A DNA stretch of 64,000 bases, taken from positions 68,902 through 132,901 of the forward strand of contig JBFHGJ010000004.1 in the NCBI GenBank assembly GCA_041583135.1. The letters run 5' to 3'. Numbering within the stretch: the stretch's first letter is position 1; the number at the start of each line of letters is the position of its first letter. The position numbers were made by a program, and so were the translations under genes. The notes under the pieces are model-generated. The model saw nothing but the letters and a program-made list of their open reading frames with translations, was not told the origin of the DNA and made no database searches. The DNA comes from JABSOG01 sp041583135. GTDB taxonomy: Bacteria > Pseudomonadota > Gammaproteobacteria > Enterobacterales > Alteromonadaceae. Shown one piece after another: positions 33,482 through 42,320 of this stretch.

Positions 33482-35387
33482 AATGCAGGTAAAGCGCCTT
33501 ATGATGGGTCTTACTGCTGACAAAATCTAAATCGCCATCATTGTCTAAATCGATCGCTTTAAGGTCGTTATCCAACTCACCAGGATAACTGAGCAGCTTC
33601 GGCAGGGCCAAGTTAGCAGCGGCTGTATTTTCCCACCATTGTAGCTTCGCGGCGTGGTGAAACGGACCACAGCCGTTACAACTTCCGTAGCCCGTGTTTA
33701 AGGTCGTTTGAATAAGCAGGTCCTTATCCCCGTCGAGATCAACATCGCCAGTCACAAGCGTAACAGGCACTGCAAATTCGCCCAATCGCTCTGATACCAA
33801 GCCATTGTTACCATCATTGAGATAGGTCACAACTTTGCTATAACGGTCAGAAGTCGTTTTGTGCGCTACTTTAAAGTTCACCACAACATCGATAAAACCA
33901 TCATGATTAATATCTAAAGTGCTAACTTGGGCATATTTTTGGGTGCTGTCGGACAGCGGCGAAAGATTTAAAAGCTCCGCTTGACGCAAATAGCTGTAGC
34001 GGTAGTCCGTACCAAGATATAAGTAAGCTCTAGAATGGCTATCCGCACTATAAGGCCAGAGCAAAATATCGTTATGTCCGTCATTGTCGAAATCAACCAC
34101 CAAGACATGAACATCGCCGTTGACAGTATCTGAATCTGGCGTATCGGCGTTATAATCTAACAGGCTTCTAGGCTCGAACCGACCGTTATCCGCTTGAAAA
34201 TAAACTGCCAACTCCAACCTTTTCTCTTGTGCTTTGGCTGCGCTTGGGCCAAATCCATCATCGCCGGGTATCACAAATTGATGAGCGAGTACAATGTCCA
34301 CCTTGCCGTCTTTGTCGAGGTCGCTAGTACTCAAACGGCTATATGAACCAATATTGGACTCAATGATGTTCTCATTGCCAAATTGGCCGTTGCCGAGGTT
34401 TTTAAACCAAGACAGAATTCGCCGATGGCGGTCAAAATCTTCGCGATAGCCAACTATCACGTCTGCAAAACCGTCACCATCGATATCCGCCAACTCAAGT
34501 ACTTCGATATTTCCATTGGTCTGAAGCAGCATATGATGCTCGGCAAAATATTGCGACGCTCTAGATAAGGTATAAACGACGTCGTTAAGATCTGCATAAA
34601 CCATATCGGCTAAGCCGTCATGATTAAGATCAGCCAAGGTTTGCAATTGCAGATCGCCATAAATAATGTCAAAACCTTCAACCGCAATTTTTTCACTACG
34701 GATCCCAACACCCTCGCTGGCCTTAATCAACATAGAACCACTGAGCGTCGCACGTTCAAAGTTACCTTCAAGCTGCTTCACCTTCGCAGTAAAATCGACC
34801 ACGGTATCAGCACTGAGGTGAGGCGCCTGAAACTGGCCACTACCGGGGTTATCATAAGAAAATTGCATACCGATATCGTCACTGAATTGCCAGTCGATAC
34901 GGTGCAAAAAACTATCGAACCCGGCAACGGTCCAAGTCAGCGTCTCTCCGGCTGCCAGCTCGGTTGCGGCCGAAGGTGTTAGAAAGAAGTCCTTTACCGT
35001 CAATACAATATCATCACTGGCCTGCGCGCCATCATCATCGGTCACCGTTAGACGCAATCCCAAGGTTTGTTCAACTGGTGTGCCTTGCGAGACCTTGATT
35101 TTCACTCTGGCACTGGTGTCGCCACTAAGGGTTGCTTGCGGTCCGAAGGTTTGTGTCCACTGATAACTGGCAATAGCGCCATCTTGGTCGTTGGCTGTTG
35201 CGCTAAGCGCCAACTCAAGCGCCGGTATGATGTAGCGGTCTTCGCCAATGCTCACCACAGGGGGCTGATTGACGGTTGGTTGTGGAGTGACGGGGGTCGT
35301 AGGCTCAGGTGTACTAGGGCCTGAGCCGCCACAGGCGCTCAAGCCTGTGCACAATAATGCGCAGAGTATCGATTTTATTCTTATCAT
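33465..35387 (-). CDS. FG-GAP/VCBS repeat lipoprotein with PKD-like domain
   Basis: A 640-residue surface or periplasmic lipoprotein. The signal peptide ends at LSACGGSG, followed by a Pro/Thr linker. A PKD/cadherin-like domain covers about 45-130 (VTDDDGAQASDDIVLTV). From about residue 240 there are seven Ca2+-binding DxDxDG repeats (DLNHDGLAD, DIDGDGFAD, DLDKDGKVD, DFDNDGHND, DINHDGFID, DVDLDGDKD, DLDNDGDLD), forming an FG-GAP/integrin-like propeller. Such proteins often bind polysaccharides or other proteins at the cell surface. The 3' end overlaps the convergent flavoprotein gene by 17 bases. Function unknown. Confidence 0.88.
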   Translation of the reverse strand: MIRIKSILCALLCTGLSACGGSGPSTPEPTTPVTPQPTVNQPPVVSIGEDRYIIPALELALSATANDQDGAIASYQWTQTFGPQATLSGDTSARVKIKVSQGTPVEQTLGLRLTVTDDDGAQASDDIVLTVKDFFLTPSAATELAAGETLTWTVAGFDSFLHRIDWQFSDDIGMQFSYDNPGSGQFQAPHLSADTVVDFTAKVKQLEGNFERATLSGSMLIKASEGVGIRSEKIAVEGFDIIYGDLQLQTLADLNHDGLADMVYADLNDVVYTLSRASQYFAEHHMLLQTNGNIEVLELADIDGDGFADVIVGYREDFDRHRRILSWFKNLGNGQFGNENIIESNIGSYSRLSTSDLDKDGKVDIVLAHQFVIPGDDGFGPSAAKAQEKRLELAVYFQADNGRFEPRSLLDYNADTPDSDTVNGDVHVLVVDFDNDGHNDILLWPYSADSHSRAYLYLGTDYRYSYLRQAELLNLSPLSDSTQKYAQVSTLDINHDGFIDVVVNFKVAHKTTSDRYSKVVTYLNDGNNGLVSERLGEFAVPVTLVTGDVDLDGDKDLLIQTTLNTGYGSCNGCGPFHHAAKLQWWENTAAANLALPKLLSYPGELDNDLKAIDLDNDGDLDFVSSKTHHKALYLHFNQLH

Positions 35388-35422
35388 TGTTACGACTTCC
35401 GTTTTTTGATGGTTTTGCTTAG

Positions 35423-35821
35423 CTATAGAAATTGACGTAGCGCTTTTTCAAGGTCGGCAATCTCTTGGGGGCTATATGGCACTGCCGGAAACTTGCCCCA
35501 TACCGGCGCAGGCCATGCAGCATCTGTGGTATATCGCACGATGTGATGCACGTGTAGCTGCGGCACCATATTGCCAAGGGCAGCAACATTGAGTTTATCA
35601 GGGTTAAAGACCGATTTAAGCATATGACTGAGCATGGCAGACTCACGCCACAACAGTTGCTGCTCTTGCTCGCTTAGGTCAATGACTTCTTTGATCTGCG
35701 CACGCATCGGCACCAGAATAAACCAAGGATATTGCTTGTCATTACATAGCAACAGCTTACACAGCTCAAAGTCGCAGATCTCAATGCAGTCTTTTTGCAG
35801 TTGGGGATGCAGTTCAAACAT
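35423..35821 (-). CDS. HIT domain protein
   Basis: A 132-residue protein of the histidine triad family of nucleotide hydrolases and transferases. The motif is PQLHVHHIVR: the first triad position is Gln (Q-L-H-V-H-H-I) rather than His. This occurs in a proteobacterial HIT subgroup, together with the following WPAPVWG. The active-site His is probably retained. Substrate unknown. It lies just after the purA terminator and is probably transcribed separately. Confidence 0.85.
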   Translation of the reverse strand: MFELHPQLQKDCIEICDFELCKLLLCNDKQYPWFILVPMRAQIKEVIDLSEQEQQLLWRESAMLSHMLKSVFNPDKLNVAALGNMVPQLHVHHIVRYTTDAAWPAPVWGKFPAVPYSPQEIADLEKALRQFL

Positions 35822-35839
35822 AAAGATTATCCTTTAAAA

Positions 35840-35859
35840 AAGGCCGCGAATGCGGCCTT
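35840..35859 (-). terminator. Rho-independent terminator of purA
   Basis: AAGGCCGC-GAAT-GCGGCCTT forms an 8-bp stem; on the minus strand it is followed by TTTT. It sits directly after the purA stop at 35867 and just before the HIT gene. Confidence 0.88.
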
Positions 35860-35866
35860 CTCGGTG

Positions 35867-37162
35867 TTATGCAAATGGGCTAACCAGCACCATGGTCTCT
35901 ACTCGGTCAGGACCTGTGGAAAGGATGTCCACCGGCACACCAGAGAGTTCTTCAACACGTTTGATGTAGTCTTTCGCTGCCTGTGGCAACTTATCATACT
36001 CGGTGATACCAAAGGTGTTATCGCTCCAACCCGGCATTTCTTCATAGACAGGTTCAACGCTTTCATAACCTTCAGCGGCCATTGGAGGCACTTCCATCAA
36101 CTCGCCGTTGGCATCTTTATAGGCAACGCACAATTTAAGCGTTTCTAAGCCATCAAGCACGTCAAGCTTGGTCATACAAAAGCCGCTGATAGAGTTGATT
36201 TGCACAGCGCGGCGCAAAGCCACGATATCCAACCAACCGGTACGGCGCTTACGGCCCGTTGTGGCCCCAAACTCATGACCTTTAACACCTAAGTGTTCAC
36301 CCACTTCACAGCTAAGTTCTGTCGGGAAAGGACCTGAACCAACACGAGTGGTATAGGCTTTGACAATGCCCAATACATAGTCGAGATAACGTGGGCCAAA
36401 ACCGCTACCGGTCGCCACGCCACCAACAGTGGTATTAGATGAAGTAACATACGGATAAGTACCGTGGTCGATATCAAGCAAGGTCCCTTGGGCGCCTTCA
36501 AACAAGATAGGCTCACCGTTTTTGCGGGCCTTATCAAGCAAGTCCGCGACATCAACAACCATAGCGCGCAGCATGTCGGCAACCGCCAAAGCGCCAGCCA
36601 AGGTGGCGTCATAATCCACCGGCTCGGCTTTATAATAGTTAACCAAAGCAAAGTTGTGATATTCCATCACTTCTTTTAACTTGGCGGCAAACAGTTCCTG
36701 GTTGAACAAATCGCCGATACGCAAACCACGACGCGACACTTTGTCTTCATACGCAGGACCGATACCACGTCCAGTAGTCCCAATGGCTTTTTCGCCACGG
36801 GCAGCTTCACGAGCTTCGTCCAAGGCAATATGGTAAGGCAGAATTAAAGGACAGGCTTCGCTAATCGCCAAGCGTTCTTTCACCGGCACTCCGCGCTCTT
36901 CAAGCATTTTCATTTCTTTAAGCAACGCATCTGGAGAAACCACGACACCATTGCCGATAATGCATTTGACATTATCACGCAAGATCCCTGAAGGGATAAG
37001 GTGCAATACTGTTTTTTCGCCATTAATGACCAAAGTATGACCGGCATTATGTCCGCCTTGATAGCGCACTACGTATTTTGCCTGGTCGGTCAATAAATCA
37101 ACGACTTTACCTTTACCTTCGTCACCCCATTGGGTGCCGAGAACGACTACATTTTTACCCAT
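35867..37162 (-). CDS. purA: Adenylosuccinate synthetase
   Basis: Joins IMP and aspartate with GTP hydrolysis, the first committed step of AMP synthesis. The 431-residue product equals E. coli PurA (432). It shows the GTP-binding GDEGKGKVVDLL loop, the catalytic VRYQGGHNAGHT, GTTGRGIGPAYEDK, and the GTP-base NKLD-like segment in the second half. It is the last gene of the conserved block and has its own terminator. Confidence 0.98.
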   Translation of the reverse strand: MGKNVVVLGTQWGDEGKGKVVDLLTDQAKYVVRYQGGHNAGHTLVINGEKTVLHLIPSGILRDNVKCIIGNGVVVSPDALLKEMKMLEERGVPVKERLAISEACPLILPYHIALDEAREAARGEKAIGTTGRGIGPAYEDKVSRRGLRIGDLFNQELFAAKLKEVMEYHNFALVNYYKAEPVDYDATLAGALAVADMLRAMVVDVADLLDKARKNGEPILFEGAQGTLLDIDHGTYPYVTSSNTTVGGVATGSGFGPRYLDYVLGIVKAYTTRVGSGPFPTELSCEVGEHLGVKGHEFGATTGRKRRTGWLDIVALRRAVQINSISGFCMTKLDVLDGLETLKLCVAYKDANGELMEVPPMAAEGYESVEPVYEEMPGWSDNTFGITEYDKLPQAAKDYIKRVEELSGVPVDILSTGPDRVETMVLVSPFA

Positions 37163-37283
37163 CGAACATTCACTATCATCAAGTTGAGGGGGGCGATTCT
37201 ACCAGAATCAAAAGCGAAGATCACTAGATGAGGCCAGATTGATGCCCAAGGATTGCCTTGAAAATGCTCAGCCACAAGCCCTG

Positions 37284-37475
37284 CTAGATTTGAATCAAAA
37301 TCACAATCAAAGCGCCGACTAGACACAGCCCAGCGCCAAGGCGCTGAAGAAGCGCCGGATGGGACTTCGCCAGTTGCAGCATAAAATTGGCCCAACGCTT
37401 GGGATACATCAGAGGTCCGATGCCTTCAAAAATCAACATAAACCCCAGTGCCAGCCACAGTGCATCAGACATCAT
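37284..37475 (-). CDS. yjeT: DUF2065 family membrane protein YjeT
   Basis: A 63-residue protein with two membrane helices and the family pattern ALGFMLIFEGIGPLMYPKRW. Matches E. coli YjeT (DUF2065), which lies between hflC and purA as here. GGAG lies 8 bases before the ATG at 37475, and ATG ATG is doubled. Function unknown. Confidence 0.9.
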   Translation of the reverse strand: MMSDALWLALGFMLIFEGIGPLMYPKRWANFMLQLAKSHPALLQRLGAGLCLVGALIVILIQI

Positions 37476-37533
37476 TTTTCAAACTCCTAAAACAGCCGAA
37501 GCATGTTCGCGACAATTTTCGTATCCTATACAC

Positions 37534-37556
37534 AAAAGGCCCGTGTAGGGCCTTTT
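37534..37556 (-). terminator. Rho-independent terminator after hflC
   Basis: AAAAGGCCC-GTGTA-GGGCCTTTT forms a 9-bp stem; on the minus strand it ends in TTTT. It should end the hfq-hflX-hflK-hflC transcript before yjeT. Confidence 0.85.
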
Positions 37557-37587
37557 AAACTTAACGACTTTTGCTAAACCGCAATGA

Positions 37588-38466
37588 CTACTTGCCGTGA
37601 GACAACTTCATATAGTTAAAGAAGTCGCTGTCGGGTTTCACCACCATCACGTCGCTTTTATCTTTGAAGCTGTTCTTGTACGCTTCCAATGAACGATAAA
37701 AGGCATAGAAATCCGCATTTTGCTTAAACGCATCAGCGTAAATCTTAGCCGCCTGCGCATCCCCTTCACCTCGGGTAGTCAAGGCTTTCTTTTGCGCCTC
37801 GGCCACCATGATGGTTACCTTGGCATCGACATTGGCACGCAAAATCTCAGCCTGCTCGTTACCTTGAGAGCGGTGCTCTTTGGCTACGGCATTACGTTCT
37901 GCACGCATACGCTGGAAGATAGAGTGTCTCACCTCTGGCGGCAGGTTGATTTGCTTAACCCGCACGTCAATGATCTCAACCCCCAAATCAGTCGCGCTGT
38001 CTTTGGCTTGCTGCAAAGCTTCTTCCATCAACTCGCTACGCTCACCAGAGACGATATCGGCAATGGTGCGAGAACCGATTTCGGTTCTAAGGCCGTTGTT
38101 GACCTTTTGCTTAAGTAAGCTCTCGGCGCGAGATTTTTGCGCGTTGGTGGTCAGATAGTATTTGGCAAAATCATTGATGCGCCACTTGATATAAGAATCA
38201 ACCATCAAATCTTTTTTCTCAACGGTAACAAACCGCACCGCCGCTTCATCTAAAGTTTGAATACGGGCATCAAGAATTTTAACCGACTCAACCATCGGCA
38301 ATTTAAATTGCAGACCCGGCTCATACACCACCACATTTCCGTCAGAGTCGGTTTTGATTTTACCGAACTGAATCACCATACCGCGCTGGCCTTCTTTGAC
38401 CACGAAGATAGAACCGATACTCAAAATCAATAAAGTAATGATAAGGGCAATAGAAAAATTCTTCAT
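37588..38466 (-). CDS. hflC: Protease modulator HflC
   Basis: SPFH/Band 7 protein that forms a periplasmic-facing cage with HflK around FtsH and modulates its proteolysis. The 292-residue product has an N-terminal membrane anchor (IALIITLLILSIGSIFVV) and the Band 7 domain (EGQRGMVIQFGKI). Coiled-coil helices follow (QRMRAERNAVAKEHRSQG). Start 3 bases after the hflK stop indicates coupling. Confidence 0.96.
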   Translation of the reverse strand: MKNFSIALIITLLILSIGSIFVVKEGQRGMVIQFGKIKTDSDGNVVVYEPGLQFKLPMVESVKILDARIQTLDEAAVRFVTVEKKDLMVDSYIKWRINDFAKYYLTTNAQKSRAESLLKQKVNNGLRTEIGSRTIADIVSGERSELMEEALQQAKDSATDLGVEIIDVRVKQINLPPEVRHSIFQRMRAERNAVAKEHRSQGNEQAEILRANVDAKVTIMVAEAQKKALTTRGEGDAQAAKIYADAFKQNADFYAFYRSLEAYKNSFKDKSDVMVVKPDSDFFNYMKLSHGK

Positions 38467-38469
38467 CGC

Positions 38470-39630
38470 TTAGTTTCTCCCACTGCTGCGTTCACTGCGG
38501 ATGCCACCATTCGGTTGGCTATTCACACTACGGCTGCCCTTATCACGTAAAGACTGCACCGTGCTGTTCTGCGTTGAATTGGGCGAAAGGGGAATATTTT
38601 GCCGCTCCATAATCTTATCCAGCGGCAAATAAATCATGTTACCGCCACCATCGACATCGATAACCACTTTAGACGTGTTGCTATAGACTTCTTCCATCGT
38701 TTCGATATACAGGCGTTGACGTGTCACTTCAGGTGCAGCAATATATTCTGGTAACAACTTACCAAACTTGGCAACCTGACCTTGAGCTTCCAACGTCACA
38801 CGTTGCTTGTAGGCTTCTGCCTCCTGTTCCATGCGTTTAACCTGACCACGGGCACGCGGTTCAATCTCACGGGCATAGGCTTCGGCTTCTTTGATGAAAC
38901 GTTCTTCGTCCTCTTGTGCGGCAATGGCATCATCAAAGGCGTCTTTGACCTCCTCAGGCGGTCGAGCATCTTTGAAGTTGACATCGACAATCTCAAGACC
39001 CAGCTTGTAAGGTGTGATGATATCAAGCATCTTCTCACGGGTCCTTTGACGGACCACTTCACGGCCGCTGGTCAACACGTCATCCATAATCGAATGACCC
39101 ACCACATAACGCAGAGCGCTATCGGTGGCTTGTGCCAGACTGTCGTCGGGGTCGGTCACACTGAACTTATAATTTCTAGGGTCAACCACTTTATACTGTA
39201 CCACGAAATTCACGCGAACGACGTTTTCATCTTTGGTGAGCATATCGCCACCGGCGGTCAACGATTCGATTTTTCTGACGTTGACAATCTCAACAGAATC
39301 GACAAAAGTCGGATTCCAACTCAGACCTGCCCCTTTGGTTTCATGAAACTGACCAAAGCGCAATACGATGGCTTCTTCAGCCTCTCTAATGGTGTAAAAA
39401 CCGCTCAAGGCCCACACCAAAACTAAAATGGAGGTGATAATACTAAGACCAAGCTTACCGCCGGAGCCACCTTGACCGGGCTCTTTAGGTTTGCCACCAA
39501 ACAGTCCACCGATCTTGTTCATCAGATTGTTGAAAACCTGCTCCAGATCTGGAGGACCTTGATCTTTGTTTCCGCGGTTTTTCCACGGATCATTGTTGTT
39601 GCCGTTGTTACCGGGCTCATTCCAAGCCAT
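38470..39630 (-). CDS. hflK: Protease modulator HflK
   Basis: Partner of HflC in the FtsH-HflKC membrane complex. The product from ATG at 39630 is 386 residues, with the Gly/Asn-rich cytoplasmic start MAWNEPGNNGNNNDPW. A membrane helix (LSIITSILVLVWALSGFYTI) and a Band 7 domain (EEAIVLRFGQF) follow, with a long helical region after that. The frame is open to 39702, but the family start and CGGAG 6 bases before ATG decide 39630. Ends in a Ser/Asn/Arg-rich tail. Confidence 0.95.
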   Translation of the reverse strand: MAWNEPGNNGNNNDPWKNRGNKDQGPPDLEQVFNNLMNKIGGLFGGKPKEPGQGGSGGKLGLSIITSILVLVWALSGFYTIREAEEAIVLRFGQFHETKGAGLSWNPTFVDSVEIVNVRKIESLTAGGDMLTKDENVVRVNFVVQYKVVDPRNYKFSVTDPDDSLAQATDSALRYVVGHSIMDDVLTSGREVVRQRTREKMLDIITPYKLGLEIVDVNFKDARPPEEVKDAFDDAIAAQEDEERFIKEAEAYAREIEPRARGQVKRMEQEAEAYKQRVTLEAQGQVAKFGKLLPEYIAAPEVTRQRLYIETMEEVYSNTSKVVIDVDGGGNMIYLPLDKIMERQNIPLSPNSTQNSTVQSLRDKGSRSVNSQPNGGIRSERSSGRN

Positions 39631-39708
39631 GCTTAACTCCGAAGTTTGACTAAATATTGTTAAGACCACAGGGTACTTTGTGCCAATGCTCGCGCTGCAC
39701 AAGAGTAA

Positions 39709-40998
39709 CTAGTGGCTGACAATCAGATTTTCAATCTCATCGCCGTTATGTTTTTTCAGGCGCTGCCAATCCTGAGTCGGCATACGCACATTGACCAACC
39801 AGCCGCCCTCATCGGAAAACTGCTCACTGGTAATAAAATTCATTTGATACAACTGTCCACGTAAACCACCAAAACGCGGTGGAATGTTCAGCCGATACTG
39901 CACCATCGATTTCGACAACAGTTCGGTCAACGCTTGGGCCAACAAATCCATGCCACGGCCTTCTTTGGCACTTAACCACACCGCTACAGGCTTTCCTTCA
40001 TCGTCGGTATCTATACGCGGCTCGACGTTATCCAGTTTATCGATTTTGTTATAAATGAGCAGCTGCGGTATTTCGTCAGCTTCAATTTCCTTGAGCACTT
40101 CATACACTTGGTACATATTATCCTTAATGCGCTCATCAGCAGCGTCGATAACATGCAGTTGCAAATCAGCCTCTTTGGTCTCTTGCAAAGTGGCTTTAAA
40201 GGCTGCAACCAAATCATGGGGCAGATGCCTGATAAATCCTACCGTATCTGCCAATATTGCGGAACCGACATCTTGTAAGGATATTTTTCGCAAAGTTGCG
40301 TCAAGCGTCGCAAACAACTGGTCTGCGGCGTACACATTAGAGTCGGTAAAAGTATTGAATAAGGTAGACTTGCCGGCATTGGTATAGCCGACTAAAGAAA
40401 TGGTCGGTACTTCGTTGCGCTTGCGCGCACGACGGCCTTGATCGCGCTGCGACTCGACTTTTTCCAGCCGCTTTAAAATCTGCTTGATGCGAATGCGCAA
40501 CAAACGACGGTCGGTTTCAAGCTGAGTTTCGCCGGGACCACGCAGACCGATCCCCCCTTTTTGTCTTTCAAGGTGAGTCCAGCCTCTGACAAGGCGGGTA
40601 GAGATATGCCTCAATTGCGCCAGTTCGACCTGTAGCTTACCCTCATGGGTTCGCGCGCGCTGGGCAAAAATATCAAGAATAAGTCCGGTGCGATCAAGCA
40701 CCCGACACTGAAACAGTTGTTCGAGGTTGCGCTCCTGCGACGGACTTAACGCATGATTGAATATTACAATATCAGCACCGACAGTTTTGACCACGGACGC
40801 AATTTCCTCGGCCTTGCCGGAACCGACAAAGAACTTGGGCGTTGGCGCCTGTCGTGAGGCAGTGACAACTTCTAATGCGCTCACGCCAGCGGAGGAAACG
40901 AGCATCTCAAGTTCTTCGAGATCTTCTCGTTCCCCTTCATGTGGAAACTCAACGTGTACCAATACTGCCTGCTCACCTGCTTCATGGCGGTCAAACAA
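39709..40998 (-). CDS. hflX: GTPase HflX
   Basis: Ribosome-associated GTPase that splits stalled or heat-damaged 70S ribosomes. The 429-residue product (E. coli 426) begins FDRHEAGEQAVLVHV. It has the N-terminal nucleotide-binding domain with HLERQKGGIGLRGPGETQLETDRR and the G domain with GYTNAGKST (G1), DTVGFIRHLP (G3) and NKID (G4). The gene lies 21 bases after hfq in the conserved order. Confidence 0.96.
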   Translation of the reverse strand: MFDRHEAGEQAVLVHVEFPHEGEREDLEELEMLVSSAGVSALEVVTASRQAPTPKFFVGSGKAEEIASVVKTVGADIVIFNHALSPSQERNLEQLFQCRVLDRTGLILDIFAQRARTHEGKLQVELAQLRHISTRLVRGWTHLERQKGGIGLRGPGETQLETDRRLLRIRIKQILKRLEKVESQRDQGRRARKRNEVPTISLVGYTNAGKSTLFNTFTDSNVYAADQLFATLDATLRKISLQDVGSAILADTVGFIRHLPHDLVAAFKATLQETKEADLQLHVIDAADERIKDNMYQVYEVLKEIEADEIPQLLIYNKIDKLDNVEPRIDTDDEGKPVAVWLSAKEGRGMDLLAQALTELLSKSMVQYRLNIPPRFGGLRGQLYQMNFITSEQFSDEGGWLVNVRMPTQDWQRLKKHNGDEIENLIVSH

Positions 40999-41019
40999 GC
41001 AAACTACTCCTGTCTGGTC

Positions 41020-41277
41020 TTATAGGTTCCCTTCACCATCGTCAGGCCCCTGATAGGTCATCGGATTTTGTGAAAACGGGCGAGCCGGAACTACTGTTGA
41101 TACGGCATGCTTATACACCATTTGGCTTACCGTATTTTTCAGTAAAATAACGAACTGGTCAAAAGATTCGATCTGACCTTGTAATTTGATACCGTTAACC
41201 AAAAAGATAGACACGGGAATGCGTTCACGTCTTAAAGAGTTCAGAAACGGATCTTGTAATGATTGGCCCTTTGCCAT
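41020..41277 (-). CDS. hfq: RNA chaperone Hfq
   Basis: Hexameric Sm-like protein that pairs small RNAs with mRNAs. The 85-residue product has the Sm1 motif (PVSIFLVNGIKLQGQIESFD) and Sm2 (YKHAVSTVVP), with the Q8-type residue in KGQSLQDPFLN. The C-terminal tail is short (E. coli 102), as in many marine relatives. In the order miaA-hfq-hflX, as in E. coli. Confidence 0.98.
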   Translation of the reverse strand: MAKGQSLQDPFLNSLRRERIPVSIFLVNGIKLQGQIESFDQFVILLKNTVSQMVYKHAVSTVVPARPFSQNPMTYQGPDDGEGNL

Positions 41278-41370
41278 GTCATACTTTCCTTTTTGTTTAT
41301 TGTTTTGTTTTAATATGGTTAAACGAACTAAATTTCAACTGCCTGATGTAAAAAAAATTTCTCGACATCT

Positions 41371-42294
41371 CTAATAGCTTAGCGAAGAAAGAATTTGTTG
41401 CAAGTTTTCTTTATCGCCTGTTGCCAACCAGTTGAGGTTTTGCCAACCTCGAAGCCAAGTCATTTGTCGTTTAGCCAGTTGCCTGGTCGCTACCACACCA
41501 CGGTACACCATTTGTTCAAAATCAAGCTTGCCATCAAAATATTCCCACATTTGACGATAACCTACACAACGCATTGAGGGCAGATCCAAGTGCAAATCGC
41601 CACGGTCATACAGCTGTTTCACTTCCCGCTCGAAACCTTTGTCTATCATTTGATGAAATCGTTGTTCGATTCTCTGGTGCAGCACCTTTTTGTCCTTGGG
41701 TGCGATGGCAAATTGTAACACCTCATAGGGTAGCCCGTCACCCTTACATGCCGATAACTGGGTCATTGTTTGACCAGAAATGCGATAAACTTCGAGCGCC
41801 CGATTAATTCGCTGTGGATCGTTTGGATGAATTCTAACCGCCGCCTGTGGATCGACCTTCGCGAGTTCCTCATGCAGAGCCGCCCAGCCTTTTTCCTTGG
41901 CCTCTAATTCAATCTGTTTTCGCACCTGTGGATCGGCACCTGGCAAGGGTGAAATTCCCTCGAGTAGCGCCTTAAAATACATCATAGTGCCACCGACTAA
42001 AATCGGCAATTTTCCCTTGTTTTGGATCTCCTCGATGGCCGCCAGCGCATCTTGACGAAAATCGGCGGCGCTATAACTTTCCAATGGGTCGAGAAAGTCA
42101 ATCAGACGGTGAGGCGCTTTTGCCAGTTCCTCAGCACTGGGTTTGGCAGTGCCAATATCCATGCCTTTATATATAAGCGCAGAATCGACACTAATAAGCT
42201 CACTGGGCACCGCGTTATATAGCTCAATGGCTAAGTCGGTTTTGCCAGAGGCCGTCGGCCCCATGATAAAGATCACCGGTAACGGTTTTTTCAC
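41371..42294 (-). CDS. miaA: tRNA dimethylallyltransferase
   Basis: Adds a dimethylallyl group to A37 of tRNAs that read UNN codons. The 307-residue product has the P-loop GPTASGKTDLA, the catalytic DSALIYKGMDIGTAKPS, and VGGTMMYFKALLEG and QRINRALEVY. Between mutL and hfq in the conserved order; 26 bases separate it from mutL. Confidence 0.97.
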   Translation of the reverse strand: MKKPLPVIFIMGPTASGKTDLAIELYNAVPSELISVDSALIYKGMDIGTAKPSAEELAKAPHRLIDFLDPLESYSAADFRQDALAAIEEIQNKGKLPILVGGTMMYFKALLEGISPLPGADPQVRKQIELEAKEKGWAALHEELAKVDPQAAVRIHPNDPQRINRALEVYRISGQTMTQLSACKGDGLPYEVLQFAIAPKDKKVLHQRIEQRFHQMIDKGFEREVKQLYDRGDLHLDLPSMRCVGYRQMWEYFDGKLDFEQMVYRGVVATRQLAKRQMTWLRGWQNLNWLATGDKENLQQILSSLSY

Positions 42295-42320
42295 GTCACA
42301 CCTTTTATTCGTTTACTTTG

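Noticed and set aside
38782..39426. 214-codon open frame antisense to hflK
   Set aside because: Hydrophobic mirror translation of a conserved gene; the reverse frame contains all HflK motifs.
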